Assembly: GCA_032622095.1 (NCBI GenBank)
Contig: CP136069.1
Location: 124,453,450-124,517,449, forward strand
Source: Siphonodentalium dalli
Lineage: Eukaryota; Mollusca; Scaphopoda; Gadilida; Siphonodentaliidae
DNA length: 64,000 bases
Reading direction: 5' to 3'
The notes beneath the pieces are model-generated. The model ran no database searches and was not told the DNA's origin. It was given only the letters and a program-made list of their open reading frames with translations. Each line of letters starts with the position of its first letter. Within the stretch, counting starts at the first letter, position 1. Of the stretch, positions 53,388 through 64,000 are shown one piece after another. Both the position numbers and the translations under genes were made by a program.

Positions 53388-54159
53388 ATTGATCGACAGG
53401 TGGTCATATTTTTTTAGTAGGAATTCGCGGCGGGTGGTACGCTTTTCAGTTACTTAACTTTAGTGCTGTTTTGTGACAAAACACTAAATTTGCTTTCAAT
53501 TCTTAAAAGAACATGGCGGTTTGTGCTCCAAAATACACCTAATAATATTTGCTTTTGAATTTTTCCAGGTGTCGAAATATAGGTCGGTAAATACTTATAC
53601 TACCTTTCTACGATAATTGTAAGTCACAAAAAATACAACTTCGAGCACAAATCTCGGATCCGAGCTAAAACTGTGCCATTTGAATTCATTGAACTTCTGG
53701 AATCCGAAACGGAATAACGCTTGACTGTCATGGAATGGTATATTGCGTTGCCGCCTTAACATGAAACTATTTATAAACTTAACGCACTGCTTTGTCTTCG
53801 TTTATATCATTAAATTGTGTAGTTCCATAAACGTTCAGATCGACGACAGCTCCAGATTTTATCCCCATGATCTGCAGGTGCATTTTTACGCGACCGGTGA
53901 TTAAAACAAACTGAACCGTCGCTAACGAAATTATCTCAAATTTAACGAAAAACATTAAGAGATAAAACATGTATTTTCAGCGTATTTCGACGAATTTCTT
54001 GACTGGTAAGTTCTGGGAAAAAGAGTTATCTGATACCGTTATCTTCATGCTTGAACTTTTCAACTTTCATAAGTTGCAGCTTCACAATTTCCAACTTTAA
54101 ACCTTTCAATGGTAAATGGATTCTCCCACACATTTGTTTAATCAATGGAAGTCTTTAAC
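53387..54159. other. No recognisable gene
   Basis: 53582-53612 (AGGTCGGTAAATACTTATAC, then TACCTTTCTACGA) echoes 37150-37190. A P4-like start, AACCTTTCAATGGTAAATGG plus ATTCTCCCACA, is visible at about 54103. A 63-codon minus frame at 53779-53970 is unassigned. Confidence 0.4.
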
Positions 54160-54296
54160 ATAGCCATTTTAAAATAAATAAGAATTAATTCTCCATAAAT
54201 CCATTAATTTTGGCCCAATATCATTTGGCAACTTCTAAAAAAAAGAATTTAGCAAAATTATTTTCATTTGGCATAATTGTGGGCCTGCGCGGACAC
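54160..54296 (-). mobile_element. hAT-like start fragment, diverged
   Basis: Minus strand AGTGTCCGCGCAGGCCCACA, then ATGCCAAATGAAAATAATTT, then GCCAAATGATATTGGGCC resembles the CAGTGTTCGCGC start family at 28468 and 21432 with many changes. Confidence 0.4.
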
Positions 54297-55901
54297 TACC
54301 GCTATTGGATTGAACCACAACCACGGGGTACCACAACTTTATTCTTCTCTACTATCAATTATATTTGCTTATTCTGATCACAATATACACACGAAGAATG
54401 TGCATTTGAGTGTACATAGGGGTGATGTGATCAGATTTTTTTATAAGTGCACCAGGTTCCGGTTGACCCCAATATCTGCTAAGAAAGCCTCTATCCCTTT
54501 CGAGGTGAATGCTTATTGAACAATTTGGCTTTCTGTCGGAGAATGAATACACAAATCGATGACAACACGCCTGATTTTTGCACTAGCTTTATGCCGATCG
54601 CCGTGTGAAAGAACGACTAATGAGTTTTCATATAGCGCTTGAATCGGGAAATTACGAAATTGGTTCATTAGTGATCACCGAGGAAGCAATTTCCAGGTGG
54701 TAGTGCCCCAACGAAACACCGTGGTCGGCAGGGTATTAATGATGTGCATTGGTAAAGGGCTTCTATCCTAGTTAATGGTCTATTCGAAACCGGAAAAAGA
54801 TATAGATGGAGATACACCGGATCCTCAGAGGAGCGATTCAACGATTAATGATCATTACACGATGAGTTTGGATGTAATCACTGGTCTGTGTGTGCGCGGG
54901 CGTTTAACCGTAAATTCTTCAATCGACTCAACGGGGACCAAATATATCAGAATTGGTGGAAGCACTGGCTATGGTCATGAATATTTCAGTGTACATTTGG
55001 CATTAAAACGTTTTGTCGCAATCCCTAGCTGAATCGAAACACGCTGATAATTACTTTATATAATTTATTGACTGTTATGTATATGTGCTACTAAAAGAAA
55101 CTCGTCGTCTGGTAGAAAATTTCGCATCGAACAGATCTAATGCATGGGTCATGCGCATTAAGGCGACCTGACGATATTACGCCTTTGTCGCAATCTCTAG
55201 TTGATTCAAAATAGGCTTATAGTTTTTATATAATATATATTTTATATAATTTAGGAATTGTTTTATATGGGTCGACATGATCGCCTTCTTTTCCTGATTA
55301 GATAAAAAATAAAACATCGATATGTCCATTTTTATTTTTCGGAAGTTTGAAAGCAGGGATAGTTGCTCAAAAACAATCTTCGATGTACTAGAAAGCACCA
55401 AGTATGAGGCATTGTAATCGCGTTTTATAATCGAGTTGGCAGTTTATCTGCAACATGCTTCTGTTTTGAAGTCATTCTTTCAAGAGGCAGTGTAAAATAC
55501 ATCTATTGTAAATGTCAGGCTTTCGTGATATATACAAAATTAGATCATCATAATATGTGCAGTGACAACATGGATTATGTTCGTGCGTCATGACCTTCTT
55601 GAAGCCTGAAGAGATTAATATTACCAATCATGAGTGACCTGGTGTGTGGGATTGGAAAATCTCATTCTCGGGGCCTGATATTTACCGCACACGAAGCTTG
55701 CCAGTTTTTTCCATCCCACGCCCTGTTCGTGATGGATCACTTTTTCCCAACCCAGGAGCTTGCTTTGGATTTTTCGATTTCTAGCAACTTGCGATACATT
55801 TATATCGTTAATCGGGGTGTAATGCGATGCGATATTCGTCATTATCCCGTGTCACTTCAGTAAATATCTAGCATCCTGTGGTTATGTCTCGACGCACGTA
55901 A
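54297..55901. other. Unassigned; one diverged direct repeat
   Basis: TTGTCGCAATCCCTAGCTGA at about 55013 recurs as TTGTCGCAATCTCTAGTTGA at about 55185, each followed by an AT-rich tail with TTATATAATTTA. + frames at 54277-54519, 54775-55032 and 55630-55863 (77-85 codons) have ordinary composition but no domain I know. They could be remnants linked to the Mutator-like fragment on the right, which I cannot show. Confidence 0.4.
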
Positions 55902-56501
55902 TTCGCGCGAGGCAAGCGGTCCGCAACGATACCAGTGAGCCAGACTGGTTCAAGTGACTACGTTTTAAGAGTTTTGGACCAGTCTATTGAACACCTGACA
56001 TGGTTTAAGCGCCAACTACCAGACATGAGAATCACAACAACACTCAATGAAACTGTTGTTAGTAATGTCCATATATCAAGAGGAAATCGGCAACATCATA
56101 ACAGATTAAGTACAGTAGTCATCAGCAGAGTTCCGAAGTTCTACAACATGCGAATTGCATTATACCGCACCCGCACCAAGAAGAAACCAAAGATACCAAC
56201 AGCACGGGCCGAGATAGAACTTCCAGAAAGATATTCGCCAACAACCTTCGGCGCAGACTTCCTGCTATCGTCAGAAGGGATCAACGACATCATGATCTGC
56301 GCCAAAACCAGCAATATGCAATTTCTTCGAGACGCCGACACTTGGTTCTGTGATGGTATGTTCTACAAGAGTCAGAAGCCACTGCTTGGTTCGTTGTACA
56401 TCAACATTGAGTCAGCGCCAAAGGCTTCAACAACCAAGTTCCCAAAATCTGACAAATCACTAAAACCACAAAAAGAAACGAGGAAAGCGGCAAACAATTG
56501 A
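55902..56501 (+). pseudogene. Mutator-like (MULE) transposase, N-terminal fragment
   Basis: An open frame of 200 codons after a stop at 55899, with its first ATG only at 56025. The middle fits the region between the DNA-binding module and the first catalytic Asp of MULE transposases, including FLYWCH-type ones. It shows YRTRTKKKPKIP, then EIELPERY, then TFGADFLLSSEG, then MICAKTSNMQFLRDADTWF and CDGMF, where the family has a R-R---P--P, an iP--y--T--g--FLl-d, a RiliFat---l--L--s--W and a DGTFk motif. The D of CDGMF would be the first catalytic residue. After that the family pattern stops and the frame ends in a Lys/Ser-rich tail, so two thirds of the protein is missing. The region is visibly more GC-rich than its flanks. 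Dead fragment or a short derived gene cannot be told apart here. Confidence 0.65.
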
Positions 56502-56758
56502 ACTAAGGGATTATTGACACCTCGTGCATGTACTACACAATGAACCTTTAACTAGCCTCCCGATTCGTATTAACCTGCCTTTTTTTTTTTGCACTAATGA
56601 GACTGGATGCCAACTACCTTGGACCTCTATTTTGTGTACATTATATAACATCTATTTTATTTTTAATATTAATAGGCGTGATGATAGAGCCATTGAGGGT
56701 TTGTTGGCTGTCTTAAAATGTTCAACAATTTTACACCAAACATAGCTTTAAATTATTC
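56502..56758. other. Short spacer
   Basis: A T run of 11 near 56580. Otherwise nothing recognisable. Confidence 0.4.
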
Positions 56759-57484
56759 TGATACTTTGATTAACTTGGACACCCCTCAACAGATACCATC
56801 TAGCCACGTCCCTGTCTGGTGATTGCCATCACATTATAAGTAGATCATTATATCACACGTAAAGGTACGACTCGTTCTAGCAATGAAACATGTTCCATTT
56901 CAGACTTTATACTTGCACTTGACGAGACTTGTAGCACCATGGGAGAGTAGTGGACTTTCCTCAAAGAAAGCTAATCCCTCTATAGATATAACGAAACATA
57001 TGATACTTTGATTAACTTGGACACCCCTCAACAGATACCATCTAGCCACGTCCATGTCTGGTGATTGCCATCACATTATAAGTAGATCATTATATCACAC
57101 GTAAAGGTACGACTCGTTCTAGCAATGAAACATGTTCCATTTCAGACTTTATACTTGCACTTGACGAGACTTGTAGCACCATGGGAGAGTAGTGGACTTT
57201 CCTCAAAGAAAGCTAATCCCTCTATAGATATAACGAAACATATGATACTTTGATTAACTTGGACACCCCTCAACAGATACCATCTAGCCACGTCCATGTC
57301 TGGTGATTGCCATCACATTATAAGTAGATCATTATATCACACGTAAAGGTACGACTCGTTCTAGCAATGAAACATGTTCCATTTCAGACTTTATACTTGT
57401 ACTTGACGAGACTTGTAGCACCATGGGGGAGTAGTGGACTTTCCTCAAAGAAAGCTAATCCCTCTATAGATATAACGAAACATA
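56759..57484. repeat. 242-bp tandem repeat x 3, nearly identical
   Basis: Units start TGATACTTTGATTAACTTGG at 56759, 57001 and 57243 and end GATATAACGAAACATA. I see only about three single-base differences among them (for example CCCTGTC/CCATGTC and CTTGCAC/CTTGTAC). This is a recent local amplification. Confidence 0.96.
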
Positions 57485-57890
57485 CGTCATTGATCTTATA
57501 TATCCATTGAGGATACATGATTGATAATCGGCATAACAAATCAACCATCTACAGACAATAGATCAGCAATTCCCATTGCGCATGTCTGATTATATGGAAT
57601 CACGTGAGATCACGCATATGAGACTCTCGCGAGACTTCATATCACGGAATAATCGCACCGTCGGTAATATTATCCGTTAAGTCGAAATACGTTAATCCTG
57701 TTCCACGTTCAGATCAGATGAGTCACCTCTGATATACAAAATATAACGTGCAAATAACTTGTGTCACAATAATGACAATATTATGTCATTTATTATTTTT
57801 CTCTTTGAAGCAACAAATGTATGGCGTCTGGTTTATCAACATGCATGCGCGGATGCTATCTGTTATTTTCCAAATGAATGCATCAGGCAG
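57485..57890. other. No recognisable feature
   Basis: Unassigned spacer. Confidence 0.4.
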
Positions 57891-58046
57891 TTAACCTTTC
57901 TTCACTAAATACACATTGAGTTGTCCCTTAGGAACATCTCCCACCAATCAATATGAGTCCCTCTGCACTTGTATTCGTTTGTACAATAGACCATTCCAGT
58001 GTCTACGTTTATAACTTGGAAGGAGAATTCATTCAGAAAGGGTTAA
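57891..58046. mobile_element. TTAA MITE family P4, short copy
   Basis: TTAACCTTTCTTCACTAAAT at the left and TTCATTCAGAAAGGGTTAA at the right. Interior ATCTCCCACCAATCAATATG, CTCTGCACTTGTATTCG and ATAGACCATTCCAGTGT are P4 blocks. At 156 bp it lacks about 100 bp of the complete copy. Confidence 0.82.
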
Positions 58047-58271
58047 AGGTTATATTTTTTTCTTTAAGCATATTTTAATGTATCTGATGAGTATTTACAA
58101 ATACACATGGAACTGAGTCACACGTCTTGGACACTCCCTGACTCATGTTCACTAAATAGATAGTAATATAGATATATCAAATTTGTTTAGTTTGTATGAC
58201 ATATCTTCAGTAAAAAGTAAGTTCAAGCAACTGCCGACACTCGTGACCTATTATTTGTACATAAAACGTAG

Positions 58272-58387
58272 GTAACCCTTTCAGGGGGGGACTGCGCTGG
58301 CGCAGCATTAAAGATTATGTGCCAGTAATGCACAGGCACATGGTTTTCGCAAAAAAATCCAGGAAGCTCCAGCCATTAAAGGGGTAA
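58272..58387. mobile_element. P3 MITE without internal hairpins
   Basis: GTAACCCTTTCAGGGGGGGA, GCGCTGGCGCAGCATTAAAG, ATTATGTGCCAGTAATGCAC, GGAAGCTCCAG and AAAGGGGTAA keep both P3 ends. The two hairpins of the 39603 copy are reduced to CCAGTAATGCACAGGCAC. Both flanks read GTAA. Size 116 bp against 260 bp. Confidence 0.75.
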
Positions 58388-59151
58388 AAATAAGATTTAC
58401 ACATACAACGGATACGTCGAATGTCTAACCATTCCTACCGTGAAGACAATTCGTTATTTCGGCCAATTTGGCCGGTTACTTCATGTGAGTTTTTCATCTG
58501 ACGTGTGTGTCGGAATAATGATGTGGAGGATTTATGTAAATGTTAGCCCAAACTACATTTCCAAGTAACGATGGTTTTGTTGTTTATTTTGAGGAATAAT
58601 ACCGCGTCAGATGAATTCAGCCCAAATATGTTAACAGTTGTCGTGTAAAACATTCGGCAGTAAGTTAGCGTTATTTAGTATTTGTGGATGTCCTTTAACA
58701 TGGGGAAAATAGACTACTGCGCTTGAACGAGCATGTGAATTGTCGTTTTTAATGTATAGCAACTTTATAATCAATAACAGAGGCATTCTCTGTCAAATAA
58801 GGTCGCTCTATTTACGATACCAATTGGGGAACTTTGTAAATTAAATTACGCGTAAACTTAACCTGCTGCAAATAGAAAAGGTGTCGGAATCGGCGTACTC
58901 GCCCCAGGGCTAACTCGCCCAATCGGCGCGTGCCAACTCGGAATAAAAGGCCAACTCGGAATAAAAGATGCATACGGGGTGTTATATGGCATTTGGTCCG
59001 TTGTTTCTCAATGAATGTTATTGAAATTTGGTGTATATGTCCGGGCTGGGACATGGAATACAACAACGTTTGAATTGTTTTTAAATTTACAAATTTGTTG
59101 ATTTTATTCATTTTGTTTTCGTTCTGAAACACACTATAAAGTGTATATAAT
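58388..59151. other. Unassigned, with a small direct repeat
   Basis: GCCAACTCGGAATAAAAG is repeated back to back at about 58931-58966, next to ACTCGCCCCAGGGCTAACTC. A 117-codon minus frame (58812-59165) crosses this repeat and is unassigned. Confidence 0.4.
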
Positions 59152-59445
59152 ATAATAACGAACACGAGACATACATAATTTATGAACTGTTAACAAAATA
59201 TATCAAATTCAATACATGACAAAGATGACTCAGTGGAGTTTATAAAGTGAACATAAAAACATTGAGGTAAGAATCTTTTTAAGGAATTCAACTTTATTTA
59301 ATGATAATAAACACATAAATTAAAATAACAAACATGAGACATACATGATTTATAAACTGTTAACAAAAGATATCAAACTCAATACATGACTCAGTGAAGT
59401 TTATAAAGTGAACATAAAAATATTAAGGTAAAAATCTTTTTAAGC
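59152..59445. repeat. Tandem duplication, about 171 bp x 2
   Basis: AACACGAGACATACATAATT, CTGTTAACAAAATATATCAA and GTTTATAAAGTGAACATAAA recur about 171 bp later with small changes and a short deletion near AATACATGAC. Confidence 0.88.
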
Positions 59446-60990
59446 ATTTCTAAACCGTTTAGCACAGTCCACTTCACTCATCCGATCATCACTAAACTTC
59501 ATATTTATCTTGATATTCATCTATCAGATGAGAGCTATCAAATATTTTTTTAATTTTATAGGAAAAAATGGTCGCCAGCGGCCATATTGCATTTACGTTA
59601 TATGTTATCGCGTCATGTCGATATCTAGTATTACTTAGAAATTTCACCTTTCCAGATTAATAATTGCTCCATTGACTGTAACAGATGGAATTATTCCCCT
59701 CTTCGGATAGAGTGTCACTGAAACTTTATTTTGTCAGACTGTCTGTATAGTCACTGATTATATATGGCAATAATCTGTAATAAGATGTAGCACTATTTTA
59801 TTTTATATTTACATGCAGTGCTGTTTTTATACAACAATTCTAATCCCCCCTAGATCATCATGTGATCGACCATACATCGCGCGAGGACCTGGTTGAATTA
59901 AGGGTTTTTTTTATGGATAACTTCTGTCCTCAAGCTAGATTATACTTATGACATTTAATGGCATGTTTCTAACATGGAGGGTTAGATATGCGTGAGACAC
60001 CACCACTCTTCAATTCACACCAAGTTATCAGCTGTCATATTCGGATATTAGAACCCATAGCCATGATATATGGTTTATTTTGTGTATACTAGTAATATTG
60101 TTATTTTCAGTACCTTTATATACCAGTACTGTGTATAACAATGCATATACATTAATCCATGTATACATGTATATTGATTCAACGGATTCAGTGGTTTTGT
60201 CCATCAGTCTATCAAATTTGCGGGGAAAACATGGCCACAAGCAGTACACCCTGTTAAATTTCGAATTTGAATCAATTGGCGCACCCTGCAGCCAGCTTTT
60301 ATTGGAGAACTTTTTCTCATGTGGATAGTTTGGGTCACCGCTAGATGTGAGCCATGTTTTGTTCTCAAGCTGTCCTTGTGAAGACATCACTGCCAGCGGT
60401 GATCTTGAATTTTACTATTTTTATGGCTAAATAATTTGGTTGATCCTACAGACGACACCCCTTGTCCGATCGTCACCAGATTCCACAATGATCTTCTGGA
60501 TAACCAGGGGGAGAGTAATCTAATTTTCCCGAATTTCGTTAAAAAACATTACCACAGGCAGCAATTTGGTATCTTACTGTTTGATCCTCTTTTGCGTGAC
60601 TGAATTGTTTAGCAACTGTATATCCCTCATCTGATAGTCACCACACTTTATATTGATCTTCGGGCTGACAACTAGATGGGAGCTATCGAATGCTTTGAAT
60701 TTTTTTGGAAAACATTGTCGCCAGCAGTCATCTTCTATTTTGGTTTTTATATACATGTATATCTCTTCATTCGGATAGCCAGTATTACGTAGGTACTTCA
60801 ACTTTCCGCATTCCTGTCATCATTTGAAATATAAAAATTTACCTGATACCATGCACCCTTCAAAATTTGTTTCGTCGTATCTATTTTAATGACCCGTATG
60901 GTAATATTGATACAGATATATTTGTCAAACATTTCTTTGTACAATATACAGGTATTTAGTTTGTAACTAAATCTAGAAATATATAATAGT
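59446..60990. repeat. Dispersed diverged repeats (GGAAAA-TGG-CGCCAG motif)
   Basis: A loose block recurs about four times: 59478-59590, 60190-60240, 60460-60570 and 60620-60735. Its parts are CATCCGATCATCACTAAACT-like, TGATCTTC-GG-TGA, AGATGGGAGCTATC-AA and GGAAAACATTGTCGCCAGCA. I read it as a very old tandem or coding-derived repeat. Frames of 75-120 codons across it show no known domain. Confidence 0.5.
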
Positions 60991-61510
60991 AGCTGGTGGA
61001 CCCTACTTCGTCCGGGATGTTCCCCTCTGATTTTCGGAGAATTGCGCGATTTAACCTTGAATTGACCATTTTAAAGGTGAACGTCATGTCGGGTCACGAT
61101 TTGACCCGCCCAAAACACTCCCCGGACAAAAGTCACGACAAAAGTACCCGTCGAAATCCGCCCGGCTTTACCCGATTTGACCTTGAATTGACAATTTTGA
61201 ATGTCAAGATCAGGTCAGGGTCATAATTTGACCCACCCGAAACACTCCTGGGACAAAAGTAACAGTAGGTATTATATTTCGTTGAAATACTTCGTTTTAC
61301 CAGATTTGACCTTGAATTGATCTTTTTGAATGTCAAAGTCAGGTCGGGATCAAGATTTGACCCGTCCAAATAGTCCAGAAACATGCCTACATCAGCACGT
61401 TCGAGAACATGGTCCCACGTGAAATTGGACCCGTCAATATTGCTCCCGGGATCGAAGTAGTCCTACACACAAATTTTTAGTCGGATCGGTCAAGGTCCAG
61501 AAACATGCCT
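60991..61510. repeat. Tandem repeat, about 127 bp x 3-4
   Basis: TTGACCTTGAATTGACAATT-like anchors fall at about 61051, 61177 and 61306. Each is followed by TGTCA-G-TCAGGTCGGG, then GATTTGACCCGCCC and AACACTCC-GGGACAAAAGT. A fourth diverged unit follows, and CAAGGTCCAGAAACATGCCTA ends the series. Such TTGACC-rich repeats are, as I recall, common in mollusc DNA. The frames on both strands are repeat-encoded. Confidence 0.85.
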
Positions 61511-61973
61511 ATGAGCGAGGTCAAGTTGACACGTTAAATACCAAATCCGAGTCGAATCAGTCGAGCAGTGTTAGAGTCTATAACACATACACACATGCAT
61601 TCATGCATACACACATACATACAGACAGGTGTTCCAAAATGTATAATCGATAGCTACAACAATTCTATGGTAGATAGTTCACGGCCGACCTGATGCATGC
61701 ATCTTAGTTTTCTTGTTTAACCTATACTATGTCACTCACCTGGATGAGCGACATATCAGAAGCACGGATATGACCACATTTTTAGCAAGGAGTCCATTTA
61801 TGGGCGGGGCGATACGTTAAGCGATGTCAATCAAATATTAATTTCGTGTCAAGTTTGTTTGCGTTATGAATTTGATGACGCTTAATAAGCCTTGTCACTG
61901 GTTCGCGATTTTCAAGATGGCCGATGGTTACATATGGTCCGATTCCTAGCATTTTACCTAACCCACCGGTAAA
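61511..61973. other. Unassigned; short ACAC/ATAC simple repeat
   Basis: ACACATACACACATGCATTC and neighbouring CA/TA-rich sequence at 61584-61628. Otherwise nothing recognisable. Confidence 0.5.
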
Positions 61974-62436
61974 GGGTCAAAGTTAAGAAGTAGCATCCAT
62001 TTGTAAGCATTCGACAGCTGAGTGCGAGCATTTTTTTATCAGCATTTTATGGCTTAATTTCAGTTATTCTGAGTGCAACTACGGGTTTAAGAATTGTTTT
62101 GTGGCCATGTCATCTACAGAGTTAAGATCTGGTGGCGATGCGGACATTCAGACGTTTAAGCGATGGACGCCCTCTTTTGTCAACAAACTGCCCATAATTT
62201 ACTGATAAATAGCGAGTATTTGCGATAAAAAAAAATAACGCAAAAACATATACGTGATACACTCAATCCATCTACTGCGTGAAACCTTCGTATTGTATGT
62301 ATCCAGGGTGATTGTTTAATTAGTTTTATGAAGTTGTCGCACCTGCGATTCGGTAACGAACTGTTGCCATTTTATTTTGGGAATTCCAAGACTGGCGCCA
62401 TATGCTAAAAATAGATGCTACTTCTTAACTTTGACC
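61974..62436. mobile_element. Inverted-repeat-bounded element with tiny frame
   Basis: GGGTCAAAGTTAAGAAGTAG followed by CATCCATTT at the left is mirrored by AAATAGATGCTACTTCTTAA followed by CTTTGACC at the right. The interior contains a 32-codon + frame (62107-62205, MSSTELRSGGDADIQTFKRW, then TPSFVNKLPIIY) of non-random look but no known family. A MITE or a fragment of a coding transposon is likely. Confidence 0.6.
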
Positions 62437-62906
62437 TCCAGAGACCAAATGGCGGATTCTCCGCGAGTTAGTGGTCTCACTTATTCCTTATTTACCGGGA
62501 CGAAAGGATGCAATTTTACCGATATATTTGTATGCTTGTTTAATAACGTTTTTCCTATTGGCGAATATTTCACATATAGTACTCATTGTATGTGTTTTAT
62601 ACTGCCTTAATAGCGTATGACGTATTGTGAAGCTCTCACACATACACACGGCCACGTTTACAATGTACTTTGGGTCCATCAAAATAACACACCAACAATC
62701 AAAACCTGAGCCCATGTCATGTGTGTTTATTAGCCACGGTTTTATCGCCTTTGTTCTTCAATTTCTATCATTTCATATATAGTTTCGTAATTTTCCATAC
62801 CAACAATAATCCTCATAATAGTGCAGTATATGTTTCGTCCTACGTGTATCTTGATCCCAAGATAAAATAAGATCATGCGAAATCTGAATTAACCCCGCAC
62901 GGGGCT
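62437..62906. other. No recognisable feature
   Basis: Unassigned; the small hairpin CCCCGCACGGGG sits at about 62893-62904, next to the P4 element. Confidence 0.4.
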
Positions 62907-63171
62907 TTAACCCTTCCTATACTAAATGTTCATTCCCTCAGGAAATGTTCAGATACTAAGCTCAACAAACGACCATCAATGGTCATTTGTTGAACTTATT
63001 ATCTGAAAATTTCCCACCAAAAAATATGAATCCTTCTGCTCTTGTATTATACGTTCTTCTCTCTGTCGTCTGCTTTTGTATCCCGAACATCCCTCAAATT
63101 GAATAATAGACAACAGCAGTTGTAAGCTTTAATAACTGAATGGTAGAATACATTTAGTAATAAAGGGCTAA
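62907..63171. mobile_element. TTAA MITE family P4
   Basis: TTAACCCTTCCTATACTAAA at the left and ATTTAGTAATAAAGGGCTAA at the right. The interior holds AATTTCCCACCAAAAAATAT, TTCTGCTCTTGTATTATACG, TCTGTCGTCTGCTTTTGTAT and a CAACAAACGACCATCAATGG / CCATTGATGG-type inversion. Confidence 0.82.
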
Positions 63172-64000
63172 ATTGTGTCCGGTTTACAAATCATGCGCTA
63201 CAGTACGTAAAGCAAAACACACAGCTCTGAGGCGATCCAACTAAGCCCCCTCTGGGTAACCAGCATTCACAGAGATTTTTTTTTTTTCGTTTTTCAGTTC
63301 TGAAAATGGCCACCAAATACTAAAATATGCAATGAAAAATGTTTTATTTATTTTCTCGCAAACATTCATGATTTCAGATTTTAAATTGAGCACATACCTT
63401 AGTTGGGTTCATGAGTTAGATGATGCAGTGCGTTTGTTGCAAATAATTCCTGTCAAACTCTCCTTGAAAATTGTTATTTTTATTTTTGGTCAAACCACTT
63501 TTTTTTACACTATTAGAATGTATCTCTCATATTGTGATGGTGAACAGGTATTGTTGTAGTACTGTAGCATGCATTGGTTATAGATGATAATAATTTCCCC
63601 CTTCAAATTGATAGTTTGAAAGTGGTATTGTTTTTTAATTCACGATTGGGGCGCCTCATTTACGTTAAAGTCACAGCTTGTGTACGCCTGTCGCCCCCCT
63701 AGCCGAACTTAATTGTGGGAAACACAATCAAAGCCGACACTCGCACGATAGACAGTTAAACTAGACCCGACTAAGAGTTTTTTCCTAAACCGTGTTCGAA
63801 CATTCAGATGAATTGGATTCTGTTTCAAGTCGGTTAATGCTGTCGCGACTGGACATTCTGATCTCGAATATACGGCAGCATATTGGATATAACAGTTTAG
63901 TTATCTTGTTACAACAGTTTAGTTAAACCAATTTATAAGTTTAGTTGTAGCATGTAACAGTTCGATGACGCTAATACGTTGCCGTACAGATGTCTCGATT
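63172..64000. other. No recognisable gene to the window end
   Basis: A 75-codon + frame (63332-63559) is hydrophobic and unassigned. A small ACAGTTTAGTTA repeat lies at about 63890-63930. Confidence 0.4.

Noticed and set aside
1-64000. A complete defence system, biosynthetic cluster or other novel multi-gene system
   Set aside because: No set of adjacent credible genes exists in the window. Coding signals are isolated transposon remnants.

Overview
The window looks like a gene-poor, repeat-dominated stretch of a lophotrochozoan genome, most likely a mollusc. It is AT-rich overall, shows no bacterial operon architecture, and carries animal-type LINE, LTR, hAT, Mutator and Harbinger debris. 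It also contains two interspersed sequences of a kind I associate with mollusc genomes: the tttatttgggtttaacgtcg type near 9.9 kb and the gggggtatattgg / gtctgtctgtccgtctg type near 46.6 kb. I found no host gene that I can name. Nearly all long open frames are frames running through tandem arrays or microsatellites. The best protein-level signals are transposon pieces: a LINE reverse-transcriptase C-terminus (1.9-2.3 kb), a TTF-type zinc finger of hAT kind (28.8 kb, echo at 4.9 kb), a MADF/Myb-like scrap inside a Harbinger-like element (41.6 kb), protease and integrase remains of an LTR retrotransposon (48.1-50.1 kb) and an N-terminal Mutator-like transposase frame (55.9-56.5 kb). Layout: 1-1440 is a 48-bp satellite. 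1.4-13 kb holds old interspersed debris, CT microsatellites, a TTAA-flanked hairpin MITE and a mariner-like palindrome. 13.2-14.8 kb is a 30-bp satellite abutting an LTR-element fragment. 15.4-17.3 kb has a 72-bp minisatellite and TTAA elements, one split by a Harbinger-like insertion. 17.9-22.6 kb is one interspersed element (single-unit version at 3.9-4.3 kb) swollen by a roughly 41-bp satellite and hit by two further insertions. 22.7-23.6 kb is a foldback next to a 32-bp satellite. 26.6-28.5 kb holds decayed tandem repeats. 30.96-36.5 kb is a 5.5-kb giant foldback with TTAA ends and a 21/42-bp satellite at its centre. 37.8-47.6 kb is a dense mosaic of TTAA MITEs, recent duplications, minisatellites and hairpins. 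48-50 kb is the LTR fossil. 50-57.5 kb has a thrice-repeated unknown family, a palindromic MITE, the Mutator fragment and a 242-bp triplication. 57.9-64 kb has more TTAA MITEs, a 127-bp repeat of a mollusc-like type and a terminal-inverted-repeat element. The unifying pattern is non-autonomous elements built from hairpins, with satellites arising within or beside them. Four TTAA families can be separated by their ends: P1 (CCCTTTACCCAACA), P2 (CCCTTTCAGTGCCA), P3 (CCCTTCATGG...GCGCTGGTGCAGC) and P4 (CCCTTTCTATACTAAAT). P1, P2 and P3 share the same near-perfect internal hairpin of about 69 bp. I see no defence system, gene cluster or other multi-gene system. The most unusual things here are structural: satellite growth inside a known interspersed element, and the giant foldback.
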